Below, piece after piece: positions 24,427 to 32,560 of a stretch of DNA of 64,000 bases (its first letter is position 1; each line of letters opens with the position of its first letter). The translations under genes and the position numbers were made by a program. The stretch spans positions 1 through 64,000 of the forward strand of contig NZ_WMKA01000003.1 of NCBI RefSeq assembly GCF_009711085.1, given 5' to 3'. Below the pieces are notes generated by a model that was not told the origin of the DNA, did no database searches, and saw only the letters and a program-made list of their open reading frames with translations. This stretch comes from Cellulosimicrobium composti (GTDB taxonomy: Bacteria; Actinomycetota; Actinomycetes; Actinomycetales; Cellulomonadaceae).

Positions 24427-24484
24427 TCGGCAGTTCGTGTCGAGCTCGGCAGCTGCACCTGCCGAGCTCGGCACGAACTGCCGA
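24427..24484. repeat. 26-bp-stem palindrome downstream of ktrA
   Basis: Arms 24427-24452 and 24459-24484 match at all 26 positions except one G-T pair, with a six-base loop. The word TCGGCA and GAGCTCGGCA recur within it and just after it. It could end ktrA transcription and the convergent cell-wall protein gene, but its length and internal repetition are more like a dispersed palindromic repeat. Confidence 0.7.
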
Positions 24485-24517
24485 TCTCGGCGCGGGGTGC
24501 CGATCGGCGGACGGGCC

Positions 24518-25147
24518 TCAGGAGGCGGCGCCCGCGCGGCCCGCGCGTCGGCGCAGCACCGCACCCGCGGCGACCGCGAGCCCGGCGAGCACCGCCGCGG
24601 CCACCAGGCCGGTGCCGGTCGTGGCGAGGCCGCCCGGGCGCGGCGACGCCGTCGTCCCGCCGCCCGTCGCGCCCCCGTCCGACGTGCCGGCGGTCGGGTC
24701 GGTCCCCGGCTCCTGCGGCTCGCCCGGCGCGGCGAGCACGAGGAACGGCGCGGACACGACGTCGGTGCCGCCGGGGACGACGACCCGGACGTGGTGCTCG
24801 CCGGGGACGGTCGCGAGCGGGACGGTCGTCACGAGCTCGAACGCGCCCGCGGCGTCGGTGGTGACCGTCCCGAGGAGCACGGGGTCGCTCTCGAGCCAGA
24901 CGGCGTACGACGTGCGCGGCGCGAGGCCGGACCCGCGCACGACGAGCTCTCCCCCGACGACGACCGGGCCGACGACGACGACGGCCGGCGGGGCGGAGGT
25001 CTCGCGCTCGCCGATCTCGACGCTCACGCGGACGCCGTCGGACGGGTCGGGCGCCTCGGCGGGGGCGGCCGAGGCGGCACCGGCGGGGAGGGCGAGAGAC
25101 CCGGCGATCGCGAGGGCGGCGAGCAGCCTGCGGGTGGTCGTCGTCAC
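24518..25147 (-). CDS. Secreted surface protein with LAXTG sorting signal
   Basis: 209 residues. An N-terminal signal peptide (RRLLAALAIAGSLALPAGAASA) leads to a ~120-residue Ig-like beta domain (VVVVGPVVVGGELVVRGSGLAPRTSYAVWL, then VTTDAAGAFELVTTVPLATVPGEHHVRVVV). A Gly/Thr/Pro-rich linker and a sorting signal end the protein: LATTG at about residues 174-178, a hydrophobic helix, and RRRAGR. LAXTG is the motif used by class E sortases of high-GC actinobacteria, so the protein is probably fixed to peptidoglycan. Start GTG at 25147. Role unknown; it borders the arabinan locus and may help anchor or display it, which is speculation. Confidence 0.82.
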   Translation of the reverse strand: MTTTTRRLLAALAIAGSLALPAGAASAAPAEAPDPSDGVRVSVEIGERETSAPPAVVVVGPVVVGGELVVRGSGLAPRTSYAVWLESDPVLLGTVTTDAAGAFELVTTVPLATVPGEHHVRVVVPGGTDVVSAPFLVLAAPGEPQEPGTDPTAGTSDGGATGGGTTASPRPGGLATTGTGLVAAAVLAGLAVAAGAVLRRRAGRAGAAS

Positions 25148-25205
25148 GCGGTGAACCTCTTCGTCCGGCCCGGGGCGGGCGCTGCCAGGGTCCCCCCGAA
25201 CCCGA

Positions 25206-25268
25206 CTGGACGTGCGTCCAGCCGCGATCATCTTGCCATCTTGGACGCCCGAACTGAACAGGCGTCCA
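25206..25268. promoter_or_regulatory. Paired inverted repeats with TGGACG half-sites
   Basis: Upstream of the LAXTG gene, CTGGACG-TG-CGTCCAG (25206-25221) is a perfect palindrome, and TGGACGCC (25242-25249) pairs with GGCGTCCA (25261-25268) across 11 bases. Four identical half-sites within 63 bp suggest binding of a dimeric regulator, identity unknown. The stretch is less GC-rich than its surroundings. Confidence 0.45.
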
Positions 25269-25315
25269 GGTATGTTCACCCGCTCGTCCGGACCCGGCCC
25301 CGGCGCCGGGCAGCG

Positions 25316-25386
25316 CTCGGCCCCCGCCGCTGCGAGGAGCGACGGGGGCCGAGCCGGACCCGGGCGGCGCCGGCACACCGCCCGGG
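25316..25386 (-). terminator. Two hairpins after the binding-protein gene
   Basis: Downstream of the gene ending at 25421 are a 9-bp stem (25359-25367 with 25378-25386) and an 11-bp stem (25316-25326 with 25343-25353). They close the GH127/binding-protein operon. Confidence 0.6.
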
Positions 25387-25420
25387 GGTCGAGGGCCGCC
25401 CGGGGTGCCGGGCGGGGACG

Positions 25421-27427
25421 TCAGCCGCAGTCGAGCGCGTCGTACGGGGCGTCGACGCTCGCGGTCACCTCCTCGCCGTCGAGCACGGTCGTCGCCGTGA
25501 CCGTCGCGGACCCCGCCGGGACCGCCGACGCACGCGCCGCGAACGACTGGTACGCGCTCCTGCCGGGCGTCACGTCCGCGAACGCCTTCTGGCCGAACGG
25601 CGTCGAGAGCGTCACCGCGACCGGGACGTCCTCGCCGTTCGTCGCGCGCACGGCCACGTACGCCGTGCCGGCCAGGCACCGCGGCGACACCTCGACGTCG
25701 ACCGCGAGCGCCGGCCCCGAGCCGAGCGCGGGCAGCACGACCTGCTGCCGCGCCTCCTCGTTCCCGGCGGCGTCGGTCGCCGCGAACTCGATGACCTGGG
25801 GCTCGTCGGTGAGCGCGCGCGTGAACGGCTCGGTGTACGTGCCCCAGAACGTGCCGGGGCCCTCCCACTGGACCTTGTCCACACCGGAGCCCGCGTCCGT
25901 GGCCTGGAGCGTGATCTCGACGCTGCTGCCGGTCTCACGCAGCGTCGCGACGGTCACGGGCGCGACCGTGTCGACGCGCAGCTCGCGCGACCCGGTGCCG
26001 ACGTTCCCGGCCTCGTCCGTGGCGCGCACCTCGACGGTGCGCACGCCCTCCTCGTCGACCGCGAACGGGCCCGCGTACGGGGCCCAGGGGCCGCCGTCGA
26101 GCGAGACCTCGACCGTCGGGGCGGGGTCGCGGTTGTCGGACGCCACGACCGAGACGGTCGGGTGCTGCACGTACCAGCCCGACGTCGCCGGGCCGGGTTG
26201 GGCGAGGACGGTCACCGTGGGCGGCGTCGTGTCCTCGCCCGTGTCCGGCGCGACGACGAACACGACGGCCTCGGCCGGGAGGTCCGTCCCCTCGACGTCG
26301 CCGGCGACGAAGAAGAAGAAGCCGTCGGGCTCGGCGTACTCCGCCGGGTCGACCGCGTCCCACGTGACCGGGACGCGGCTGTCCTTCGACGCGTCCTCGT
26401 ACGCGGCCGTGACGGTCGCGGGGAGCCGCGGCGCGGCGCCGGCGAGCGTCACGACGCTCACGGTGTCGACGGCCGTGATCTCGCCCGGGTCGCCGTCGCG
26501 CACCCAGACCGTGCCGCTCACCGGCTCGACGAGCTCGGACGACGTGCCCGTGACGTCGAACGACCCGGGCTCGGCCACGTCGGAGGCCGCGACCTCCTCC
26601 CAGTCCACCGGCACGGTCTCGACCCGGCCGTCCGTGAAGACGGCGTCGATCTCGGCGGGCAGGTCCGGCAGGACGCCCACGTCGGTCGGCACGTGGACGG
26701 GCGTGAGGTCGATCGGCCCGTGGGGGTCGACGGGCTCGGGCTCGGCGACGCCGCCCGTGCCCCAGACCTCCCACTCGGAGACGCCGACCGCGGACCAGGT
26801 GCTCACGGTGGCGTCGCGCAGGGCCTGGAACGTGGCGCGCAGGCGTGTCGTCGTGACCGCGTCGAACGTCGTCTCGTTGAGCGCGAGCCGCTCGGTCGGG
26901 TAGCCGCTCGGGTTCGGCACGTCGACGAACGCTCCCGCGTCGGCGTCCCAGTACTGGATCACCCAGGACGCCGGGACGCGCACGTTGTCGCCGTTAGCGT
27001 CGGCGCCGTCGGTCCAGAACCGCACGACCGACCGGTCCACGGTGACGGGGGCGGGCCACGAGTACTCGAGCCACTGGCTCGCGGGCCGGTCGCCGCTCCA
27101 CGTGGCCCACGTCGCGTCGTGCGCTCCCCCGGTGCTCACGCCGGCGCCGTCGTTCACGGCCTCGACCCGGTTCCACGACGCGGTGTAGCTCGCCTCGGGG
27201 GTGCCGATCAGGGCGACGTTCGACGACGCCTCGTCCGCCGCGGCGACGAGCTCGCGGTCGGCGGAGCCGCCGACGGCCCACGCCCCGACGCCCGCGCCCG
27301 TGAGGGCCAGGGCGAGCGCGGCCGCCGTGGCGACCACGCGGCGTCGGGCCCGGGACGCACCCGCCCCGGGCCGCTCGTCGAGCGGGATCACGACGGTCCC
27401 GCGTGATGCCTCGGTACGCCCGTTCAT
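25421..27427 (-). CDS. Exported multi-domain carbohydrate-binding protein, no catalytic domain
   Basis: 668 residues. A basic N-terminal tail and one hydrophobic export/anchor segment (about residues 31-53) are followed by an F5/8 type C (CBM32-like) domain (about 62-223), two bacterial Ig-like group 4 domains (about 245-310 and 315-393), two further Ig-like repeats (about 403-566; DEAGNVG, DAAGNEE), and the locus-specific C-terminal domain (about 573-668; Cys584 and Cys667). No glycosidase residues are present. Its ATG overlaps the stop of the upstream DUF1680 enzyme by four bases (ATGA), so the two are made together and probably act as enzyme plus substrate-targeting subunit. Confidence 0.85.
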   Translation of the reverse strand: MNGRTEASRGTVVIPLDERPGAGASRARRRVVATAAALALALTGAGVGAWAVGGSADRELVAAADEASSNVALIGTPEASYTASWNRVEAVNDGAGVSTGGAHDATWATWSGDRPASQWLEYSWPAPVTVDRSVVRFWTDGADANGDNVRVPASWVIQYWDADAGAFVDVPNPSGYPTERLALNETTFDAVTTTRLRATFQALRDATVSTWSAVGVSEWEVWGTGGVAEPEPVDPHGPIDLTPVHVPTDVGVLPDLPAEIDAVFTDGRVETVPVDWEEVAASDVAEPGSFDVTGTSSELVEPVSGTVWVRDGDPGEITAVDTVSVVTLAGAAPRLPATVTAAYEDASKDSRVPVTWDAVDPAEYAEPDGFFFFVAGDVEGTDLPAEAVVFVVAPDTGEDTTPPTVTVLAQPGPATSGWYVQHPTVSVVASDNRDPAPTVEVSLDGGPWAPYAGPFAVDEEGVRTVEVRATDEAGNVGTGSRELRVDTVAPVTVATLRETGSSVEITLQATDAGSGVDKVQWEGPGTFWGTYTEPFTRALTDEPQVIEFAATDAAGNEEARQQVVLPALGSGPALAVDVEVSPRCLAGTAYVAVRATNGEDVPVAVTLSTPFGQKAFADVTPGRSAYQSFAARASAVPAGSATVTATTVLDGEEVTASVDAPYDALDCG

Positions 27428-29667
27428 GCCAGCCTCGCCTTCCCCGCGGTGACCAGGACCCTCTGACCGTCGCGGCGGCTGAGGAGGCCGTCCGCGGTGA
27501 ACTGCTCGACCGTGCGCTGGACCTTCGTGAGGAAGTCGGCGCGGTCGGCGAAGCCGCCGTCGCCCCACACGGCGTCGAGGAACGTCGTCCCGTCCGGCCG
27601 GGACGCGTTGGCGACGCCGCTGTCGAGACCCGCGAACACGACGCGGGGCTCGGAGCGCTCGACGTACATGTGGTACTGGGTGTCGTCGCCCGACCACGCG
27701 GGCTCGAACGTGAGGTCGCCGAGGCGGAAGTACCCGTCGCCCAGGTCGGTGAACGCGCCGTCGAGCGTGCCGTCGAGGCCCATGTGCGCGTACAGCGAGA
27801 GCCGGAGGTACTCGCGCGACGCGCTGCGCGCGAGGAGGACGGTCGGCCCGTTCTCGATGCTCTGGATCGCGGGGTTGTCGATCGTCGGCACGGCGCGGAT
27901 GCTCAGCGGCATCGTCACCTCGACGACGTCGCCGGGCGACCACGAGCGGGACACGCTCACGTACGTGCCCGGAACGGCGTCGAGCTCCTGCTCCACGCCG
28001 TTGACCGTCACCGTGAAGCCCTTGCGCACCCACCCGGGCACGCGCAGGCGCAGGTCGAGGGGTCCGGTGCCGTGCACGGTGAGGCGCGTCGCCCCGACCT
28101 TCGGGTACTGCGTCTCCTGGACGACCTCGAAGCCCTTCTCCTCCCACGTGAGCGTGGAGGCGAGGTAGAGGTTGACGTACAGCACGTCGCCGTCGACGGA
28201 CCGGAAGTAGACCGAGTCGCGGTACTTCACGTGGTTCTCGAGCCCGGTGCCGCCGCAGCACGTGCCGGTGTTGCCGTACTCGCGGCGCGTGCCGGGGTTG
28301 ACGCCGTACATGTACGTGACGTCGGGGCTCGTCGACGACTGCGTGTTCCGCTTGGAGCCCACGACGTGGTTGAGCAGGCCGCGCTCGTAGAACTCCATGT
28401 ACTTCGGGTCGAGCGAGTGGAAGTACAGCAGCCGCGAGAGCTTGAGCATGTTGTACGTGCCGCACGTCTCGGCGTTGCGCGCGCCGATGTCGCCCGCCAC
28501 GGTGTTCGGCGGGCCGAACAGCTCGCCCTCGCCGTGCCCGCCGTGCGCGTACGTGCGCCCGGGCACGACCATGCCCCAGAACCCCTCGACCGCCCGGAGG
28601 TAGCGCTCCTCGCCCGTGCGGTCGTAGACCTTGAGGTAGCCGGGGAACTGCGGGATGTGCTGGTTCGCGTGCTTCCCGTCGAGCGTGTCCGTCCCGGCGG
28701 CGCAAGCGTCGACGAGCGTGTTGAGGTCGAACAGCCGCGCCGTGGCGACGTGCGTGTCGTCGCCCGTGATCGCCGCGATGTCGGCCAGCGCCTCGTTCAT
28801 GCCGCCGTACTCGCCCGCGATGTAGATGCCCCACATGCGGTCGAGCTGGCTCTGCGGGAGCACGGAGAGCCGGCTGTGCACCCACGCCGCCATGGACGTG
28901 GCGATCTCGAGCGCCTGGTCGTTGCCCGCGAGGCGGTACGCCTCGACCAGGCCCGCCATGATCTTGTGGCACGTGTAGTACGGCGCCCAGATCTCCCCGT
29001 ACGGCGCGTACTTCTCGAGCTGGCTGAACTGCCACTCGCCGTACGCGGCGAGGAACCCGGGGTGGCTGAACCGGCCCATGGCCGCGAGCGCCGCCTGGAC
29101 CTCCCCGAGGCCCTCGACGATCTGGTCCACCTTGTCGCGGAACACGGTCTCGCCCGTGCTGGCGTACGCGAGGGACACCATGGACAGGAAGTGCCCGCCG
29201 TAGTGCCCGCGCAGGAGGTTGGCGGTCTGCGTGCTCGCGCGGCCCGGGTAGTCGTCGGGGCCCCACGGCTCCTCGTTGGCGTGGCCGAAGCCCTCCCAAC
29301 CGCCGGGTGCGGAGGCGCCCTGGGTGTCGAGACCCGCGTTGCGCCGGAACACGGCGAGGACGCGGTCCACCGGGTACTGGCGCGCGAGGTGCAGGATCTG
29401 GTCCTGCGAGCGCGTCGCGACGCTGGGCGCGAGCGTCACGTCGGACATGGGGAACGGCTCGGCGACCCAGCCGTCGAGCGTGACCGACCGGTCGAGGGAC
29501 CGCAGGAAGGCCCGGCTCACCGGGGGGCCGGACGGGACGGGGAGGGCGGGCACCGGTGGTGCGGCCGCGGCGCCGCCCGCGAGGGCGACGGCGCCGGTGG
29601 CCCCGGCGGCCAGGGCCCCGAGCCGCAGGACGGCCCGTCGCGAGAGGGTGGAGTCGTGCACGTGCAT
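27424..29667 (-). CDS. Tat-exported GH127-type beta-L-arabinofuranosidase (DUF1680)
   Basis: 747-residue single-domain enzyme. The twin-arginine signal is LSRRAVLRLGALAAGATG, so it is probably exported folded with its metal. The (alpha/alpha)6 catalytic domain carries the known zinc/cysteine-nucleophile set of GH127: Glu400 and Cys402 in NAETCGTYNMLKLSRLL, and Cys470-Cys471 in GNTGTCCGGTGLENH. Expected activity is release of beta-linked L-arabinofuranose, as in extensin side chains or capped arabinan; assignment to GH127 versus the related GH146 is open. Unlike its neighbours it lacks the shared C-terminal domain, but it is coupled by ATGA to a binding protein that has it. Confidence 0.88.
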   Translation of the reverse strand: MHVHDSTLSRRAVLRLGALAAGATGAVALAGGAAAAPPVPALPVPSGPPVSRAFLRSLDRSVTLDGWVAEPFPMSDVTLAPSVATRSQDQILHLARQYPVDRVLAVFRRNAGLDTQGASAPGGWEGFGHANEEPWGPDDYPGRASTQTANLLRGHYGGHFLSMVSLAYASTGETVFRDKVDQIVEGLGEVQAALAAMGRFSHPGFLAAYGEWQFSQLEKYAPYGEIWAPYYTCHKIMAGLVEAYRLAGNDQALEIATSMAAWVHSRLSVLPQSQLDRMWGIYIAGEYGGMNEALADIAAITGDDTHVATARLFDLNTLVDACAAGTDTLDGKHANQHIPQFPGYLKVYDRTGEERYLRAVEGFWGMVVPGRTYAHGGHGEGELFGPPNTVAGDIGARNAETCGTYNMLKLSRLLYFHSLDPKYMEFYERGLLNHVVGSKRNTQSSTSPDVTYMYGVNPGTRREYGNTGTCCGGTGLENHVKYRDSVYFRSVDGDVLYVNLYLASTLTWEEKGFEVVQETQYPKVGATRLTVHGTGPLDLRLRVPGWVRKGFTVTVNGVEQELDAVPGTYVSVSRSWSPGDVVEVTMPLSIRAVPTIDNPAIQSIENGPTVLLARSASREYLRLSLYAHMGLDGTLDGAFTDLGDGYFRLGDLTFEPAWSGDDTQYHMYVERSEPRVVFAGLDSGVANASRPDGTTFLDAVWGDGGFADRADFLTKVQRTVEQFTADGLLSRRDGQRVLVTAGKARLA

Positions 29668-29796
29668 GAGCTGTCGCTCCTTCTCACTCGTCGTCGAGTG
29701 GTGGGAAGCGCCGTCGGCGGCAAGGAGGGAAGCCCCGCGTCCGACGCTCGTGCTGGTCGTCCGGTCGCCGTGCGCCGAGAGGGCGGCGTGCCGCGA

Positions 29797-29830
29797 GGGA
29801 GGGGCCGGTCGTGCGTACCCGGCCCCTCCC
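29797..29830 (-). terminator. Hairpin after the 858-residue GH43 gene
   Basis: 12-bp perfect stem (29797-29808 with 29819-29830), 10-base loop, about 45 bases past the stop codon. Confidence 0.65.
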
Positions 29831-29872
29831 CCGCCGGCCGCGCCTCGGTGGCGGCGACCTCGCGGTGGTGCG

Positions 29873-32449
29873 TCAAACGCAGTCGAGCGCGTCGACCTGC
29901 GCCTCGTGCGTGGTCGTCACCTCCTTCCCGTCGATCGTCGCGACGCCGGTGACGGCGGCGGTCCCGGCCGGGACCGCCGTCGCGCGGGCCGCGAACGACT
30001 GGTAGGCGTTCGTGCCCGGCGCCACGTCGGCGACGGTCTTCTCGCCGTACGGCGTCGCGAGCGTGACCGTCACGGGGACGTCCTCGCCGTTCGTCGCGCG
30101 CACGGCGACGTAGGCCTTGCCGGCGAGGCAGCGCGACGTCGCCTCGACCGCGAGGTCGAGCTCGGGCGCCGGCGGCTGCTCGCCGTAGGCCGCGAGGAGC
30201 GCGGCGTGCTCCGCGGCCGTGATGGGCAGGACGGTGCCGTGGCGCGGGCTGCTCGGCAGGTGCGCGTCGACGGACGTCCACACGCCCGAGTCGAGGTCGG
30301 TGGACTCGAGCGGCAGGTAGCCCTGGCCGCCGTGGTAGCTCGGCTGGTCGACGAAGAGGTACCACCTCTCCTCGGTGTTGGACTTGAAGACGGTCGGTCC
30401 CTCGCCCGCGGTGAGCGTGCCGCCCCACGGGTTGGGCTGGCCGTAGCCGATCTTCTCGGCGACGAGCTCCCAGTCGGTCGAGCGCAGGTCGGTCGACTTC
30501 TCGAGGCGCGGGATCATGTACGCCTCGTCCTTCGTGAACCGGTAGTAGGTGCCGTCGTGCTCGACGATCGACGAGTCGATCATCCCGAGCCCGTTGCCGC
30601 GCTTCTCGTCGATCCACACCTGCGGCTCGGAGAACGTCACGAAGTCGCGCGTCGTGGCGTACATCATGCGCTGGTAGGAGTCGGCGATGCGGCGGCCGTC
30701 GGTCGACGTCGTCGGGTACAGCGCCGACGCCCAGTAGACGATGTACTCGCCGCGCTGCGCGTCCCAGAACGCCTCGGGCGCCCACGTGTTGCCGGCGTAC
30801 GCGCTCGACACGGTGACCATGCGCTGGTCGGACCAGTGCACGAGGTCGGTCGACTCCCAGATCATCAGCGCGCGCGACCCGCGCTCCTGCGCGTTGCCGA
30901 AGTCGTTGCCGCCGTAGATGCGCAGGTCGGTCGCGAGGAGGAAGAACCGGTCGCCCTCGGGCGAGCGGATGACGAACGGGTCGCGCAGGCCCTTCTCGCC
31001 CAGCGACGACGTGAGCACGGGCTCGCCGTCGTTCAGCTCGACCCAGTCGAGCGGGTCGTTGCCGTTGCTCACGCTGAAGTAGACGGACTCCCCGTCGGGC
31101 GTGCTCTCGCCCTCGAAGTAGGGGAAGAAGTAGCCCTCGTAGTCCGCGTCGGCGGGCAGCGGAAGCACCGTGGCGTCGTAGGTGTGCGTCGCGGTCGCGC
31201 CCTCCTTCGTCGCGGTGACGGTGAGCTGCACGACGGCGGCCGGCTCGCCGTGCGGGGGCCGGGTCACCTCGCCCGTGGCGGAGACCGTGGCCGGGTCGGA
31301 GCTCTGCCACGCGAGCGTGGAGCCGTTCGCGCCCTCGGTGGGGAGCGTGAGGTTGCCGCGCACGTCGTCGAGGTGCGGCACGACGACGTGGCTCGCGTCC
31401 CACGCGACCGCGTCGGCGGGCGCGAGGTGGGCGAGGACGGTGACGTCCACCTGCGTGGTCCGTGCGACGGCGCCGCGCGTGACGAGCGCGGTGAGCGTGA
31501 CGGTCGCGTCGTCCTCGCCCGCGGCGGGGCGCGTGACGGCGCCCGTGGCGGACACCACCGACGGGTCGGACGACGTCCACGTGATGATCGAGCCCTGCGC
31601 GCCGGAGGTCGGCAGCGCCAGGTCGTCCGTCACGGCGCTCGTGTCACCGAGGTCCAGCGCGGCGAGGTCGGCGTCGGCGGCGGCCGTCGAGGTCTGCTCG
31701 GCGAGCTCGACCGCCTCGCCCGCGCTCAGCGCGCGGTCGTAGAGGCGGAAGTCGCGCACCTGGCCCTTGAGGTAGCGGTCGCCCGAGTAGAGCGAGCGGC
31801 CGACGTAGTTCGCGGTCGTCTGCCCGCCGCCGATCTGGCCGGGGTCGGTCGTGACGTCCGTGGCCTGCGCGACCTGCACGCCGTCCTCGTAGAGCGTCGC
31901 GGTCGTGCCGGCGAGCGTGTACGTGACCGTCTTCCACACCCCGCGCTGGAGGTTGGAGCCCTTGGTGACGGTCTGCTCGGTCGTCCAGTTCCCCGTCGCG
32001 ACCGACGTCCGGTACGCGTTGCCCGTGGTGAACAGGTAGCCGTCGCCGTTCGACCCGCTCGAGTTCCCGAGGCCGTAGACGAAGTACGGCGTGCCCTGGT
32101 CCTGGGCCACGAGCACGTCGAGGCTCACCGTGACGTCGGTCAGCCCGGCGAGCAGGTGGTCGGGCAGGTCGACGTAGTCGTCCGTGCCGTCGAGCGTCGT
32201 GCCGTCGGCCGCCACCGTCCCGCCCACCAGCGTGGCCGGGCCGAACGACGAGCCCTCCGCGAGGTTCGCCGTCGTGGTGCCGGTCGTGCTGGCGGCGTCG
32301 AGCGGGTACCAGGCGACGAGCCCGTCGTCGGTGGGCCCGCCGACGTCTGCGGCCGCGGGTGCGGCGACCGCGGCGGCGAGCGTGGAGACGGCGAGCGCCC
32401 CCACCAGCCCGGCGGCGAGCGCCGGGCGTGCTCGGTGTGTCCGTTCCAT
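29873..32449 (-). CDS. Secreted LamG-Ig-GH43 arabinosidase
   Basis: 858 residues. Signal peptide (residues 1-34), LamG/concanavalin-like domain (about 42-250), two atrophied bacterial Ig-like domains (about 255-340 and 343-430), a five-bladed GH43 propeller (about 435-755) and the locus-specific C-terminal domain (about 764-858). The GH43 triad is readable: base Asp490 (GLRDPFVI), pKa-modulating Asp625 (GMIDSSIVEHDG) and acid Glu683 (AGEGPTVFKS), with NTWAPEAFW between. Likely removes or cleaves alpha-L-arabinofuranosyl units. It has its own AGAGGA ribosome site and hairpins on both sides. Its LamG and GH43 parts closely resemble parts of the next gene. Confidence 0.87.
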   Translation of the reverse strand: MERTHRARPALAAGLVGALAVSTLAAAVAAPAAADVGGPTDDGLVAWYPLDAASTTGTTTANLAEGSSFGPATLVGGTVAADGTTLDGTDDYVDLPDHLLAGLTDVTVSLDVLVAQDQGTPYFVYGLGNSSGSNGDGYLFTTGNAYRTSVATGNWTTEQTVTKGSNLQRGVWKTVTYTLAGTTATLYEDGVQVAQATDVTTDPGQIGGGQTTANYVGRSLYSGDRYLKGQVRDFRLYDRALSAGEAVELAEQTSTAAADADLAALDLGDTSAVTDDLALPTSGAQGSIITWTSSDPSVVSATGAVTRPAAGEDDATVTLTALVTRGAVARTTQVDVTVLAHLAPADAVAWDASHVVVPHLDDVRGNLTLPTEGANGSTLAWQSSDPATVSATGEVTRPPHGEPAAVVQLTVTATKEGATATHTYDATVLPLPADADYEGYFFPYFEGESTPDGESVYFSVSNGNDPLDWVELNDGEPVLTSSLGEKGLRDPFVIRSPEGDRFFLLATDLRIYGGNDFGNAQERGSRALMIWESTDLVHWSDQRMVTVSSAYAGNTWAPEAFWDAQRGEYIVYWASALYPTTSTDGRRIADSYQRMMYATTRDFVTFSEPQVWIDEKRGNGLGMIDSSIVEHDGTYYRFTKDEAYMIPRLEKSTDLRSTDWELVAEKIGYGQPNPWGGTLTAGEGPTVFKSNTEERWYLFVDQPSYHGGQGYLPLESTDLDSGVWTSVDAHLPSSPRHGTVLPITAAEHAALLAAYGEQPPAPELDLAVEATSRCLAGKAYVAVRATNGEDVPVTVTLATPYGEKTVADVAPGTNAYQSFAARATAVPAGTAAVTGVATIDGKEVTTTHEAQVDALDCV

Positions 32450-32500
32450 GTGTTCCTCTCCTCGTCGAGATGAAGGTCGTGCTCGTGAGGCAGAGCCCGC

Positions 32501-32539
32501 GGTCGCGGGGGAGAGCTCGGGGAGCCCTCCCCCGCGACC
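32501..32539 (-). terminator. Hairpin after the double GH43 gene
   Basis: 13-bp perfect stem (32501-32513 with 32527-32539), 13-base loop, 22 bases past the stop codon. Confidence 0.7.
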
Positions 32540-32560
32540 TGCGGCTCGACCTCGGGGGCG

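Noticed and set aside
27424-29299. Frameshifted single enzyme split into GH127 and binding protein
   Set aside because: The downstream protein begins with its own basic tail and export segment and the junction is a clean ATGA overlap, so two real genes are more likely than a broken one.
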